The notes under the pieces are model-generated. The model made no database searches. It had not been told where the DNA came from and saw only the letters and a list, made by a program, of their open reading frames with translations. This document shows, one piece after another, positions 33,963 to 42,970 of a stretch of 64,000 nt of DNA. Each line of letters begins with the position of its first letter. Within the stretch, counting starts at the first letter, position 1. The stretch is from NCBI RefSeq assembly GCF_021538895.1, contig NZ_JADDRL010000004.1, positions 62,001 through 126,000 on the forward strand, read 5' to 3'. The translations under genes were made by a program, and so were the position numbers. The DNA comes from Streptomyces olivochromogenes (lineage in GTDB: Bacteria > Actinomycetota > Actinomycetes > Streptomycetales > Streptomycetaceae).

Positions 33963-35174
33963 ATGGAGAACGCCGTGCGCCTCACCCGAACCCTGCCGGG
34001 CGCGACAGCAGCCGCGCTGCTGCTCGTCGCCGCCACCGCCTGCGGCTCCGCCGACTCCGGCGGCTCCTCGGCCACCGGCCTCAATCCCCCCGACCTGAAG
34101 GCGCAGTCGACGCTCGGCAAGACCGAGGGCCAGGTCAACCTGATCGCCTGGGCCGGCTATGTCGAGGACGGCTCCAACGACCCCAAGGTGAACTGGGTCG
34201 GCGACTTCGAGAAGCAGACCGGCTGCCAGGTCAACTCCAAGGTCGCGGCCAGCTCCGACGAGATGGTCAAACTGATGAAGACGGGCCAGTACGACGCCGT
34301 GTCGGCCTCCGGCGACGCGTCCCTGCGCCTCATCGCCTCCGGCGACGCCGCCCCCGTCAACACCGGCCTCGTACCGAACTACAAGGACGTCTTCAGCGGC
34401 CTGAAGAACGGGGCCTGGAACTCCGTCGACGGACGGATGTACGGCATCCCGCACGGCCGGGGCGCCAACCTGCTGATGTACAACACCGAGAAGGTCACGC
34501 CCGCGCCCACCTCCTGGGCGGCCGTCTTCGACGACGCGTCGAAGCAGCAGGGGCACGTCACCGCGTACGACTCGCCGATCTACATCGCCGACGCGGCTCT
34601 GTATCTCAAGGCGACCAAGCCGGAGTTGAAGATCAAGGACCCCTACGCGCTGGACCAGAAACAGTTCGACGCGGCCGTGGCCCTGCTGAAGAAGCAGAAC
34701 GCGAACATCGGCGAGTACTGGAGCGACTACCTCAAGGAGGTCTCCGCCTTCAAGAGCGGCGACTCCGTGGTCGGCACCACCTGGCAGGTCATCGCCAGCC
34801 TCACCGCCGACGAGGGCGCCAAGGTCAAGGCCTTCGTACCGAAGGAGGGTTCGACCGGCTGGTCGGACACCTGGATGCTGTCCGCGAAGGCCAAGCACCC
34901 GAACTGCGCCTACAAGTGGATGGACTGGATCATCTCGCCGAAGGTGAACGCCCAGGTCGCCGAGTACTTCGGCGAGGCCCCCGCGAACGCCAAGGCCTGC
35001 GCGCAGACCAGCGACAAGAACTTCTGCGCCACCTACCACGCCAGTGACGAGGGCTACTGGAAGAACATCGCCTTCTGGAACACGCCCATCGAGCAGTGCC
35101 TGGACGGCCGCACCGACGTCAAGTGCGTGCCGTACGCGAAGTGGGTGCAGGCCTGGACCGAGATCAAGGGCTGA
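33963..35174 (+). CDS. ABC substrate-binding lipoprotein (PotD type)
   Basis: A 403-residue lipoprotein with lipobox LVAATAC (Cys near residue 27) followed by a Ser/Gly linker. The mature part resembles spermidine/putrescine-type periplasmic binding proteins (INLIAWAGYVEDG-like start, YGIPHGRGANLLMYN hinge). Several Cys pairs in the C-terminal lobe may be disulfides. The start is ATG 33963; GTG 33975 is an alternative. It lies between the ATPase and permease genes and defines substrate choice. Confidence 0.9.
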   Translation: MENAVRLTRTLPGATAAALLLVAATACGSADSGGSSATGLNPPDLKAQSTLGKTEGQVNLIAWAGYVEDGSNDPKVNWVGDFEKQTGCQVNSKVAASSDEMVKLMKTGQYDAVSASGDASLRLIASGDAAPVNTGLVPNYKDVFSGLKNGAWNSVDGRMYGIPHGRGANLLMYNTEKVTPAPTSWAAVFDDASKQQGHVTAYDSPIYIADAALYLKATKPELKIKDPYALDQKQFDAAVALLKKQNANIGEYWSDYLKEVSAFKSGDSVVGTTWQVIASLTADEGAKVKAFVPKEGSTGWSDTWMLSAKAKHPNCAYKWMDWIISPKVNAQVAEYFGEAPANAKACAQTSDKNFCATYHASDEGYWKNIAFWNTPIEQCLDGRTDVKCVPYAKWVQAWTEIKG

Positions 35175-35177
35175 GCC

Positions 35178-36077
35178 ATGACCGTCGTCGCGCAGACCGC
35201 CGGACGGCGCCCCACGGGCACCGTCCGGCGGCTCGCCGGGCAGCTGCACCGCCGTCCCCGGCTCAGACTCGCCCTGCTGCTCACCGCCCCGCTGCTGTGG
35301 CTCGCCGTGCTCTACCTCGGCTCGCTGACGGTCCTGTTCGTCTCCGCGTTCTGGACGACGAACTCCTTCACCTCCGAGGTGGTGAAGGTCTGGTCGACCG
35401 ACAACTTCCACGCCCTGTTCACCACCCCCGTCTACCGCCAGGTGATCCTGCGCAGCATCGGCGTGGCCCTCGCGGTCACCGTCCTGTGCGCCGTGATCGC
35501 CTTCCCGGTCGCCTTCTACACGGCCCGCGTCGCCCGGCCGAAGTGGCGCCCGCTGCTCGTGGTCGCGATCCTCACCCCGCTGTGGGCCAGCTACCTGGTC
35601 AAGGTGTACGCCTGGCGGCTGATCCTGTCCGAGGGCGGGCTCGCCGACTGGATGCTGAAGCCGTTCGGGCTGAGCGGCCCCGGGTTCGGGCTCCCGGCCA
35701 CCGTCCTGACGCTGACGTACCTCTGGCTGCCGTACATGATCCTGCCGGTCCACACGGCCCTGGAGCAGCTGCCCGCCAACCTGCTCGACGCGTCGGCGGA
35801 CCTGGGCGCCCGGCCCGGCCGGACCTTCCGGTCCGTCGTCCTGCCCATGGTCCTGCCGTCGGTCGCCGCCGGTTCGGTCTTCACGTTCTCGCTCAGCCTC
35901 GGCGACTACATCACCGTGCAGATCGTGGGCGGCAAGACGCAGCTGATCGGCAACCTCGTCTACTCCAACATCGAACTCAACCTGCCCATGGCCGCCGCCC
36001 TCGGCACGGTCCCGGTCGTCGTCATCGTGGTGTACCTGCTGGCGATGCGCCGCACGGGCGCCCTGAGCAGCCTGTAG
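35178..36077 (+). CDS. ABC transporter permease (PotB type)
   Basis: A 299-residue inner-membrane permease with six predicted helices, the first at about 30-60 (LLLTAPLLWLAVLYLG), and an EAA loop NLLDASADLGARPGRTF near 200-216. The ATG follows the lipoprotein stop by 3 bases. It acts as a heterodimer with the next permease. Confidence 0.9.
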   Translation: MTVVAQTAGRRPTGTVRRLAGQLHRRPRLRLALLLTAPLLWLAVLYLGSLTVLFVSAFWTTNSFTSEVVKVWSTDNFHALFTTPVYRQVILRSIGVALAVTVLCAVIAFPVAFYTARVARPKWRPLLVVAILTPLWASYLVKVYAWRLILSEGGLADWMLKPFGLSGPGFGLPATVLTLTYLWLPYMILPVHTALEQLPANLLDASADLGARPGRTFRSVVLPMVLPSVAAGSVFTFSLSLGDYITVQIVGGKTQLIGNLVYSNIELNLPMAAALGTVPVVVIVVYLLAMRRTGALSSL

Positions 36078-36088
36078 AGGAGCCGACC

Positions 36089-36904
36089 GTGCAACTCTCC
36101 CGTTCCGCGCGCCTCGCGCTGCGCGTCGCCGCCGGGTTCGGCTTCGCGGTGATCTACGTGCCGCTGCTGCTGGTCCTCGTCAACTCCCTGAACCCGGACC
36201 GCAGCGCGAGCTGGCCGCCGCCCGGACTGACCCTGCACTGGTGGTCGGTGGCCCTGGACAACGCGGGCGCGCGGGAGGCGCTGTGGGTGTCGGTCAAGGC
36301 GGGACTGGGCGCCACCGCCATCGCGCTGGTCCTCGGCACGCTGATCGCCTTCGCGGTGGCCCGGCACCGGTTCTTCGGCCGCGACGCGATCTCCTTCGTG
36401 GTGGTCCTGCCGATCGCGCTGCCCGGCATCGTCACCGGCATCGCGCTCAACTCCGCGTTCGGCACGGTCCTCGCGCCGCTCGGCGTGGGCCTCGGGCTGT
36501 TCACCGTGATCGTCGGCCACGCCACGTTCTGCATCGTGGTCGTCTTCAACAACGTCGTCGCGCGCCTGCGCCGTACCGCCGGCTCGTACGAGGAAGCCGC
36601 GATGGACCTGGGCGCGGACACCTTCCGCGCCTTCGTCGACGTCACCTTCCCGCTGGTGCGTTCGGCGCTGCTCGCCGGCGGGCTGCTCGCCTTCGCGCTC
36701 TCCTTCGACGAGATCGTGGTGACCACGTTCACCGCCGGGCCCGGCATCGAGACCCTGCCCATCTGGATCTTCAACAACATGACCCGCCCACAGCAGGCCC
36801 CGGTGGTGAACGTCGTCGCCGCCGTCCTGGTCCTGCTCTCCGTGATCCCGATCTACCTGGCCCAGCGCCTGTCGTCGGACACGGCGACCGGGAGCCGGGT
36901 GTAG
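36089..36904 (+). CDS. ABC transporter permease (PotC type)
   Basis: A 271-residue permease with six predicted helices and an EAA loop SYEEAAMDLGADTFRAFVDVTF near 167-188. GTG 36089 has GAGGAG 5 bases upstream. It completes the four-gene importer. A 74-base gap follows before the LacI gene. Confidence 0.9.
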   Translation: MQLSRSARLALRVAAGFGFAVIYVPLLLVLVNSLNPDRSASWPPPGLTLHWWSVALDNAGAREALWVSVKAGLGATAIALVLGTLIAFAVARHRFFGRDAISFVVVLPIALPGIVTGIALNSAFGTVLAPLGVGLGLFTVIVGHATFCIVVVFNNVVARLRRTAGSYEEAAMDLGADTFRAFVDVTFPLVRSALLAGGLLAFALSFDEIVVTTFTAGPGIETLPIWIFNNMTRPQQAPVVNVVAAVLVLLSVIPIYLAQRLSSDTATGSRV

Positions 36905-36939
36905 CGGACGCGCGGCCGCCGCCGTCGTTCCTCGCCGTT

Positions 36940-36956
36940 ACGCAAGCAGCTTGCGT
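36940..36956. promoter_or_regulatory. LacI-family operator, probable autoregulation
   Basis: ACGCAAGCAGCTTGCGT has 7-bp arms around a 3-base centre, 22 bases before the LacI start. Further CTTGCG half-sites lie at 36960-36966 and 36970-36976 and one before the binding-protein gene (CTTGCGG, 38029-38035), so the regulator may control both itself and the alpha-glucan operon. Confidence 0.65.
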
Positions 36957-36978
36957 TACTTGCGCTATTCTTGCGCGC

Positions 36979-37977
36979 ATGACGCGACGACTTGCTGAAG
37001 TGGCGAAGAAGGTCGGGGTCAGCGAGGCCACGGTCAGCCGGGTGCTCAACGGCAAGCCCGGGGTCTCCGAAGCCACCCGGCAGGCGGTGCTGTCGGCGCT
37101 CGACGTGCTCGGGTACGAGCGGCCCACCCAGCTGCGCGGGGAGCGGGCCCGGCTGGTGGGGCTCGTGCTGCCGGAGCTGCAGAACCCCATCTTCCCCGCG
37201 TTCGCCGAGGTCATCGGCGGCGCGCTGGCCCAGCTGGGACTCACCCCGGTGCTGTGCACCCAGACCAAGGGCGGTGTCTCCGAGGCGGACTACGTGGACC
37301 TGCTGCTGCAGCAGCAGGTCTCCGGCGTCGTCTTCGCCGGCGGACTGTACGCCCAGGCCGACGCGCCGCACGACCACTACCGGGTGCTCGCCGACCGCAA
37401 CATCCCTGTGGTGCTGGTCAACGCGGCCATCGAGCGCCTCGGCTTCCCCGGCGTGTCCTGCGACGACGCGGTGGCCGTCGAACAGGCGTGGCGGCACCTG
37501 GCCTCGCTGGGCCACGAGCGCATCGGGCTCGTGCTGGGCCCCGGCGACCATGTGCCGTCGGCGCGGAAGCTGGCGGCCGCGCGGGCGCTCGCCGGGGAGC
37601 TGCCGGAGGAGTTCGTCGCGCGGGCCATGTTCTCCATCGAGGGCGGCCACGCGGCGGCCTCCCGGCTGATCGACCGGGGCGTCACCGGCATCATCTGCGC
37701 GAGCGACCCACTCGCCCTCGGGGCGATCCGGGCCGCCCGGCGCAAGGGACTCGCCGTCCCGTCGCAGGTGTCCGTGGTCGGCTACGACGACTCGGCGTTC
37801 ATGAACTGCACCGAGCCCCCGCTGACGACCGTCCGCCAGCCCATCGAGGCCATGGGCAGGGCGGCCGTGGAGCTGCTGAACGCGCAGATCGGCGGCGCGA
37901 CCGTGACCGCCGAGGAGTTGCTGTTCGAGCCCGAACTGGTGGTGCGCGGGTCGACCGCGCAAGCGTGCCGTGACTGA
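36979..37977 (+). CDS. LacI-family regulator of the alpha-glucan operon
   Basis: A 332-residue repressor with an N-terminal LacI HTH (4-50; LAEVAKKVGVSEATVSRVLNG) including the hinge helix, and a periplasmic-binding-protein-like sensor domain (VGLVLPELQNPIFP, GVSCDDAVAV, VVGYDDSAF). The ATG at 36979 lies very close to its own palindromic operator. It precedes the binding-protein, permease, GH13 and GH87 operon by 119 bases, which fits control by an alpha-glucosyl oligosaccharide. Confidence 0.92.
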   Translation: MTRRLAEVAKKVGVSEATVSRVLNGKPGVSEATRQAVLSALDVLGYERPTQLRGERARLVGLVLPELQNPIFPAFAEVIGGALAQLGLTPVLCTQTKGGVSEADYVDLLLQQQVSGVVFAGGLYAQADAPHDHYRVLADRNIPVVLVNAAIERLGFPGVSCDDAVAVEQAWRHLASLGHERIGLVLGPGDHVPSARKLAAARALAGELPEEFVARAMFSIEGGHAAASRLIDRGVTGIICASDPLALGAIRAARRKGLAVPSQVSVVGYDDSAFMNCTEPPLTTVRQPIEAMGRAAVELLNAQIGGATVTAEELLFEPELVVRGSTAQACRD

Positions 37978-38096
37978 GACCCAGTAGATCCACCTCGCTG
38001 TCGAATAATTTCAGATTCTGCGCGACATCTTGCGGACGGGTGTCGCCGGTGCTTGAGTGTGCGGCGCCCACCGCTCCTGCCCAGAGGGGTCCACCG

Positions 38097-39449
38097 ATGA
38101 GAAGCACCGGGTTCCGCCGTACCTTTGTCGCGATCGGCGTCTGTTCCTCCCTCGCGCTCACCGCCTCCGCCTGCGGGTCGGGCGACGAGGACGCGGGGAG
38201 CGGCAAGACCCGTATCACCGTCAACTGCGAGCCGCCGAAGAGCGCCAAGGTCGACCGGAGGTTCTTCGAGCAGGACATCGCCGCCTTCGAGAAGCAGCAC
38301 CCGGACATCGACGTCGTCGCCCACGACGCGTTCCCCTGCCAGGACCCGAAGACCTTCGACGCCAAGCTCGCCGGTGGCCAGATGGAGGACGTGTTCTACA
38401 CGTACTTCACCGACGCCAAGCACGTCGTGGACATCCACCAGGCGGCCGATCTCACGCCGTACGTCAAGGAGTTGAAGAGCTACGACACCATCCAGCAGCA
38501 GCTGCGGGACATCTACACCGTCGACGGCAAGATCTACGGCATCCCGCGCACCGGCTACTCGATGGGCCTGATCTACAACCGCAAGCTGTTCGAGAAGGCG
38601 GGCCTCGACCCCGACAAGCCGCCGGCCACCTGGGACGAAGTGCGCGCCGACGCCAAGCGGATCGCCGCGCTCGGGGACGGCACGGTCGGCTACGCCGACT
38701 ACAGCGCCCAGAACCAGGGCGGCTGGCACTTCACGGCCGAGCTGTACGCGCAGGGCGGCGACGTCGTCGACGCCGACGGCGAGAAGGCCACGATCGACAC
38801 CCCCGAGGGCCACGCCGTGCTGCGGAACCTGCACGACATGCGCTGGACCGACGACTCGATGGGCAGCAAGCAGCTCCTGGTCATCAACGACGTCCAGCAG
38901 ATGATGGGCGCCGGCAAGCTCGGCATGTACCTCTCCGCCCCGGACAACATCCCGATCCTGGTCAAGGAGAAGGGCGGCAACTACAAGGACCTCGCCCTCG
39001 CCCCCATGCCCGGCGGCAAGGGCACGCTCATCGGCGGCGACGGCTACATGGTCAACAAGAAGGCCACGCCCGCCCAGATCCGCGCCGGCCTCAAGTGGCT
39101 GGACTCCATGTTCCTCACCCCGGGCGACGGCTTCCTCGGCGACTACGCCCGCGCCAAGAAGAACGACGCCCCGGTCGGCCTGCCCGAGCCGCGGCTGTTC
39201 ACCGGCGCCGCCGACGCCAAGGACCAGCAGGTCAAGAAGGCCAACGCCAATGTGCCCGTGGAGAACTACCAGGCCTTCCTCGACGGCAACCAGAGCCTGC
39301 GGATGAAGATCGAGCCGCCGAACGCCCAGCAGCTCTACTCCGTCCTCGACGGGGTCGTCTCCGCCGTCCTCACCAAGAAGGACGCGGACATCGACCAGTT
39401 GCTGCGGGACGCCTCCGGAAAGATCGACGGCATCCTGGCCCGGAGCTGA
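38097..39449 (+). CDS. ABC sugar-binding lipoprotein (alpha-glucan operon)
   Basis: A 450-residue family 1 solute-binding protein with lipobox LTASAC (Cys about 26). Mature-part features are DIAAFEKQHPDIDVV, VDGKIYGIPRTGYSMGLIYN and a Trp-containing sugar site. ATG 38097 has AGAGGGG upstream. The next gene begins 5 bases after its stop. It probably binds nigero- or malto-type oligosaccharides, given the GH13 and GH87 genes downstream. Confidence 0.92.
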   Translation: MRSTGFRRTFVAIGVCSSLALTASACGSGDEDAGSGKTRITVNCEPPKSAKVDRRFFEQDIAAFEKQHPDIDVVAHDAFPCQDPKTFDAKLAGGQMEDVFYTYFTDAKHVVDIHQAADLTPYVKELKSYDTIQQQLRDIYTVDGKIYGIPRTGYSMGLIYNRKLFEKAGLDPDKPPATWDEVRADAKRIAALGDGTVGYADYSAQNQGGWHFTAELYAQGGDVVDADGEKATIDTPEGHAVLRNLHDMRWTDDSMGSKQLLVINDVQQMMGAGKLGMYLSAPDNIPILVKEKGGNYKDLALAPMPGGKGTLIGGDGYMVNKKATPAQIRAGLKWLDSMFLTPGDGFLGDYARAKKNDAPVGLPEPRLFTGAADAKDQQVKKANANVPVENYQAFLDGNQSLRMKIEPPNAQQLYSVLDGVVSAVLTKKDADIDQLLRDASGKIDGILARS

Positions 39450-39454
39450 CACCC

Positions 39455-40408
39455 ATGACGAAGACGGCTGCGCGGCGGCCCGCCGAGGCGATCGCCGTAC
39501 GACCGGTCCGGGCGCCGTCCCCGGTAGGGGGCCGGGGGCGGCGCCGCCTCGCCGACCAGCTCCGCGCCTACGGATTCCTGCTCGGTGGCCTGCTCTGCTT
39601 CGCGGTGTTCTCCTGGTACCCGGCGATCCGCGCGGTCGTCATCGCCTTCCAGAAGTACACGCCCGGCTCCGAGCCCGAGTGGGTCGGCACCGCCAACTTC
39701 ACCCGCGTCCTGCACGACCCGGAGTTCACGGCGGCCTGGCGCAACACCCTCACCTTCACCCTGCTGGCCCTGCTCATCGGCTTCGCGATCCCCTTCCTGC
39801 TCGCCCTGGTCCTCAACGAACTGAGGCACGCGAAGGCCTTCTTCCGGGTCGTGGTCTACCTGCCCGTGATGATCCCGCCGGTGGTCAGCGCCCTGCTGTG
39901 GAAGTGGTTCTACGACCCCGGCGCCGGCCTCGCCAACGAGGCGCTGCGCTTCGCGCACCTGCCCACCTCGAACTGGTCCAACGGCGCCGACACCGCGCTC
40001 GTCTCCCTCGTCATCGTCGCCACCTGGGCCAACCTGGGCGGCACCGTCCTCATCTATCTGGCCGCGCTGCAGTCCATCCCCGGCGAGCTGTACGAGGCGG
40101 CCGAACTCGACGGCGCCACGCTCCTGCAACGCGTCCGGCACGTGACGATCCCGCAGACCCGCTTCGTCGTCCTGATGCTGATGCTCCTGCAGATCATCGC
40201 CACGATGCAGGTCTTCACCGAACCCTTCGTCATCACCGGCGGCGGTCCGGAGAACGCCACGGTCACCGTCCTCTACCTCATCTACAAATACGCCTTCCTC
40301 TACAACGACTTCGGCGGAGCCTGCGCCCTGAGCGTGATGCTGCTGGTGCTGCTCGGCCTCTTCTCCGCCGTGTACCTGCGGCTGACCCGCTCCGAGGGGG
40401 ACGCGTGA
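39455..40408 (+). CDS. ABC sugar transporter permease (MalF type)
   Basis: A 317-residue CUT1 permease with a basic N-terminus (1-35), six predicted helices and EAA loop GELYEAAELDGATLLQRVRHV near 215-235. Its TGA overlaps the GTG of the second permease by 4 bases. No ATPase gene is present in the operon, so a shared MsiK-like ATPase is expected. Confidence 0.92.
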   Translation: MTKTAARRPAEAIAVRPVRAPSPVGGRGRRRLADQLRAYGFLLGGLLCFAVFSWYPAIRAVVIAFQKYTPGSEPEWVGTANFTRVLHDPEFTAAWRNTLTFTLLALLIGFAIPFLLALVLNELRHAKAFFRVVVYLPVMIPPVVSALLWKWFYDPGAGLANEALRFAHLPTSNWSNGADTALVSLVIVATWANLGGTVLIYLAALQSIPGELYEAAELDGATLLQRVRHVTIPQTRFVVLMLMLLQIIATMQVFTEPFVITGGGPENATVTVLYLIYKYAFLYNDFGGACALSVMLLVLLGLFSAVYLRLTRSEGDA

Positions 40409-41280
40409 GCACCCGGACCCTGGTCTCCCCGGCGGCCCTGGCCCGCCCCCGCGGCAAGGCCCTCTACTGGACCGTCTTCACCGGCGTCGTCGTCCTTTTC
40501 GCGCTGGCCTTCCTCTTCCCCGTCTACTGGATGGTGACGGGCGCGGCGAAGTCCCCGGACGAGGTGGCACGGACCCCGCCCACGCTCGTACCGAAACACT
40601 GGCACCTCAGCGGCTACACCGACGCCTGGGACCTCATGCAGCTCCCGCAGCACCTGTGGAACACCGTGGTCCAGGCGGCCGGCGCCTGGCTGTTCCAGCT
40701 GGTGTTCTGCACGGCCGCCGCGTACGCCCTCTCCCGGCTGCGGCCCGCCTTCGGCAAGGTCGTCCTCGGCGGCATCCTGGCCACCTTGATGGTTCCGGCC
40801 CAGGCACTGGTCGTACCGAAGTACCTGACCGTCGCCGATCTTCCACTGATCCACACCAGCCTGCTCAACGACCCGCTGGCGATCTGGCTGCCGGCCGTCG
40901 CCAACGCCTTCAACCTCTACCTGCTCAAACGGTTCTTCGACCAGCTGCCGGCCGATGTGCTGGAGGCCGCCGAGATCGACGGCGCCGGGAAACTGCGCAT
41001 CCTGTGGTCGATCGTGCTGCCGATGTCCCGGCCGGTGCTCGGCGTGGTCTCGATCTTCGCGCTGGTGGCCGTCTGGCAGGACTTCCTGTGGCCGCTGATG
41101 GTCTTCTCCGACACCGACGAGCAGCCCATCAGCGTGGCCCTCGTCCAGCTGTCGCAGAACATCCAGCTGACCGTGCTCATCGCCGCGATGGTGATCGCCA
41201 GCATCCCGATGGTCGCCCTGTTCCTCGTCTTCCAGCGGCACATCATCGCCGGGATCGGCGCGGGCAGCACGAAGGGCTGA
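40405..41280 (+). CDS. ABC sugar transporter permease (MalG type)
   Basis: A 291-residue CUT1 permease with six predicted helices and EAA loop DVLEAAEIDGAGKLRILWSI near 190-210. GTG 40405 overlaps the upstream stop. It forms the membrane channel with the MalF-type subunit. The GH13 gene follows after 36 bases. Confidence 0.92.
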   Translation: MSTRTLVSPAALARPRGKALYWTVFTGVVVLFALAFLFPVYWMVTGAAKSPDEVARTPPTLVPKHWHLSGYTDAWDLMQLPQHLWNTVVQAAGAWLFQLVFCTAAAYALSRLRPAFGKVVLGGILATLMVPAQALVVPKYLTVADLPLIHTSLLNDPLAIWLPAVANAFNLYLLKRFFDQLPADVLEAAEIDGAGKLRILWSIVLPMSRPVLGVVSIFALVAVWQDFLWPLMVFSDTDEQPISVALVQLSQNIQLTVLIAAMVIASIPMVALFLVFQRHIIAGIGAGSTKG

Positions 41281-41316
41281 CGCCGCCCTCCTCCCCGACA
41301 CAGAAAGGCAGGCACC

Positions 41317-42921
41317 GTGGGACAGCCCAGCCATGCCCGAAGGGCCGACTGGTGGCGCTCCGCCGTCATCTACCAGGTGTACGTACGCAGCTTCGCGGAC
41401 GGCGACGGCGACGGCCTCGGCGACCTCGCGGGCGTCCGCGCGAAGCTCCCGTACCTCGCCGAACTCGGCGTGGACGCCCTGTGGTTCAACCCCTGGTACC
41501 CGTCGCCCATGAAGGACGGCGGCTACGACGTGGCCGACTACCGGGCCGTCGACCCGGCCTTCGGGACCCTCGTCGAGGCGGAGAAACTCATCGCCGAGGC
41601 CGCCGAGTCGGGCATCCGCACCATCGTCGACATCGTGCCCAACCACGTCTCCGACCAGCACGCCTGGTTCCGGGCGGCGCTGGCCGCTAGCCCCGGCAGC
41701 CCCGAGCGCGAGCTGTTCCACTTCCGGCCCGGCCGCGGCCGGCACGGCGAACTCCCGCCCAACGACTGGCCGTCCCAGTTCGTCGGCTCCACCGCGCCCG
41801 TCTGGACGCGGCTGCCGGACGGCGACTGGTACCTCCACCTGTTCACCCCCGAACAGCCGGACCTCAACTGGGCCCACCCGGCGGTCCGCCGCGAACACGA
41901 GGACATCCTGCGCTTCTGGTTCGAGCGGGGCGTCGCGGGCGTCCGCATCGACTCCGCCGCCCTGCTGGCCAAGGACCCGGCACTGCCCGACCTCGCCACC
42001 GCACCCGACCCGCACCCCTTCGTCGACCGCGACGAACTGCACGACATCTACCGCTCCTGGCGGGCGGTGGCCGACGATCACGACGGCGTCTTCGTCGGCG
42101 AGGTCTGGCTGCCCGACCCCGAACGCTTCGCCCGCTACCTCCGCCCCGACGAGCTGCACACCGCCTTCAACTTCGCTTTCATGACCTGCCCCTGGGAGGC
42201 CGGACGCCTGCGCGCCTCGATCGACGAGACCCTCGCCGCCCACGCGCCCGTGGGCGCCCCGGCCACTTGGGTGCTGTGCAACCACGACGTGACCCGCACG
42301 GTCACCCGGTACGGCCGCGCGGACACCGGCTTCGACTTCGCCACCAAGGCCTTCGGCACGCCGACCGACCTCGCCCTCGGCACCCGCCGGGCCCGCGCCG
42401 CCGCCCTGCTGTCGCTCGCCCTGCCCGGCGCGGTCTACGTCTACCAGGGGGAGGAACTGGGGCTGCCGGAGGCGGACATCCCCGCCGGCCGGGTCCAGGA
42501 TCCGATGTACTTCCGGTCCGGCGGCACCGCCCCGGGCCGCGACGGCTGCCGGGTGCCGCTGCCCTGGGCGGCCGCGGAGCCGTACGCCGGCTTCGGTTCG
42601 CGCGAGGAACCGTGGCTGCCGCAGCCCGCCGACTGGGCGTCGTACGCGGTCGACCGGCAACAGGACGACCCCGGCTCGATGCTCGGCCTGTACCGCGAGG
42701 CGATCCGGCTCCGCCCGGTGTTCGGCGACGGACCGCTGCGCCCGCTGCCCGCGCCCGAGGGCGTGCTCGCCTTCACCCGCGCCGAGGGAGCGATCTGCGT
42801 GGTGAACCTCGCGGCCGCGCCCGCCGCACTTCCGGTGCACAGCGAACTCCTGCTCAGCAGCGGCCCGTTGGACGACCGGGGCCGCCTCCCGCAGGACACG
42901 GCGGCCTGGCTCCGGGCCTGA
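41317..42921 (+). CDS. GH13 alpha-glucosidase (oligo-glucosidase type)
   Basis: A 534-residue cytosolic family 13 enzyme. Conserved regions are DIVPNHVSDQH (104-114), GVRIDSAAL with nucleophile D212, FVGEVWL with acid/base E262 and CNHDV with D324, followed by a C-terminal beta domain. It should hydrolyse alpha-linked gluco-oligosaccharides imported by the ABC system to glucose. The start is GTG 41317 with GAAAGG upstream. Its place between the importer and a secreted GH87-like enzyme suggests it finishes the breakdown of alpha-glucan fragments. Confidence 0.92.
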   Translation: MGQPSHARRADWWRSAVIYQVYVRSFADGDGDGLGDLAGVRAKLPYLAELGVDALWFNPWYPSPMKDGGYDVADYRAVDPAFGTLVEAEKLIAEAAESGIRTIVDIVPNHVSDQHAWFRAALAASPGSPERELFHFRPGRGRHGELPPNDWPSQFVGSTAPVWTRLPDGDWYLHLFTPEQPDLNWAHPAVRREHEDILRFWFERGVAGVRIDSAALLAKDPALPDLATAPDPHPFVDRDELHDIYRSWRAVADDHDGVFVGEVWLPDPERFARYLRPDELHTAFNFAFMTCPWEAGRLRASIDETLAAHAPVGAPATWVLCNHDVTRTVTRYGRADTGFDFATKAFGTPTDLALGTRRARAAALLSLALPGAVYVYQGEELGLPEADIPAGRVQDPMYFRSGGTAPGRDGCRVPLPWAAAEPYAGFGSREEPWLPQPADWASYAVDRQQDDPGSMLGLYREAIRLRPVFGDGPLRPLPAPEGVLAFTRAEGAICVVNLAAAPAALPVHSELLLSSGPLDDRGRLPQDTAAWLRA

Positions 42922-42970
42922 GCCGCCGCTCCGCGCTATCCCCGTACCCCCACCACGAAGGGATCAGCAC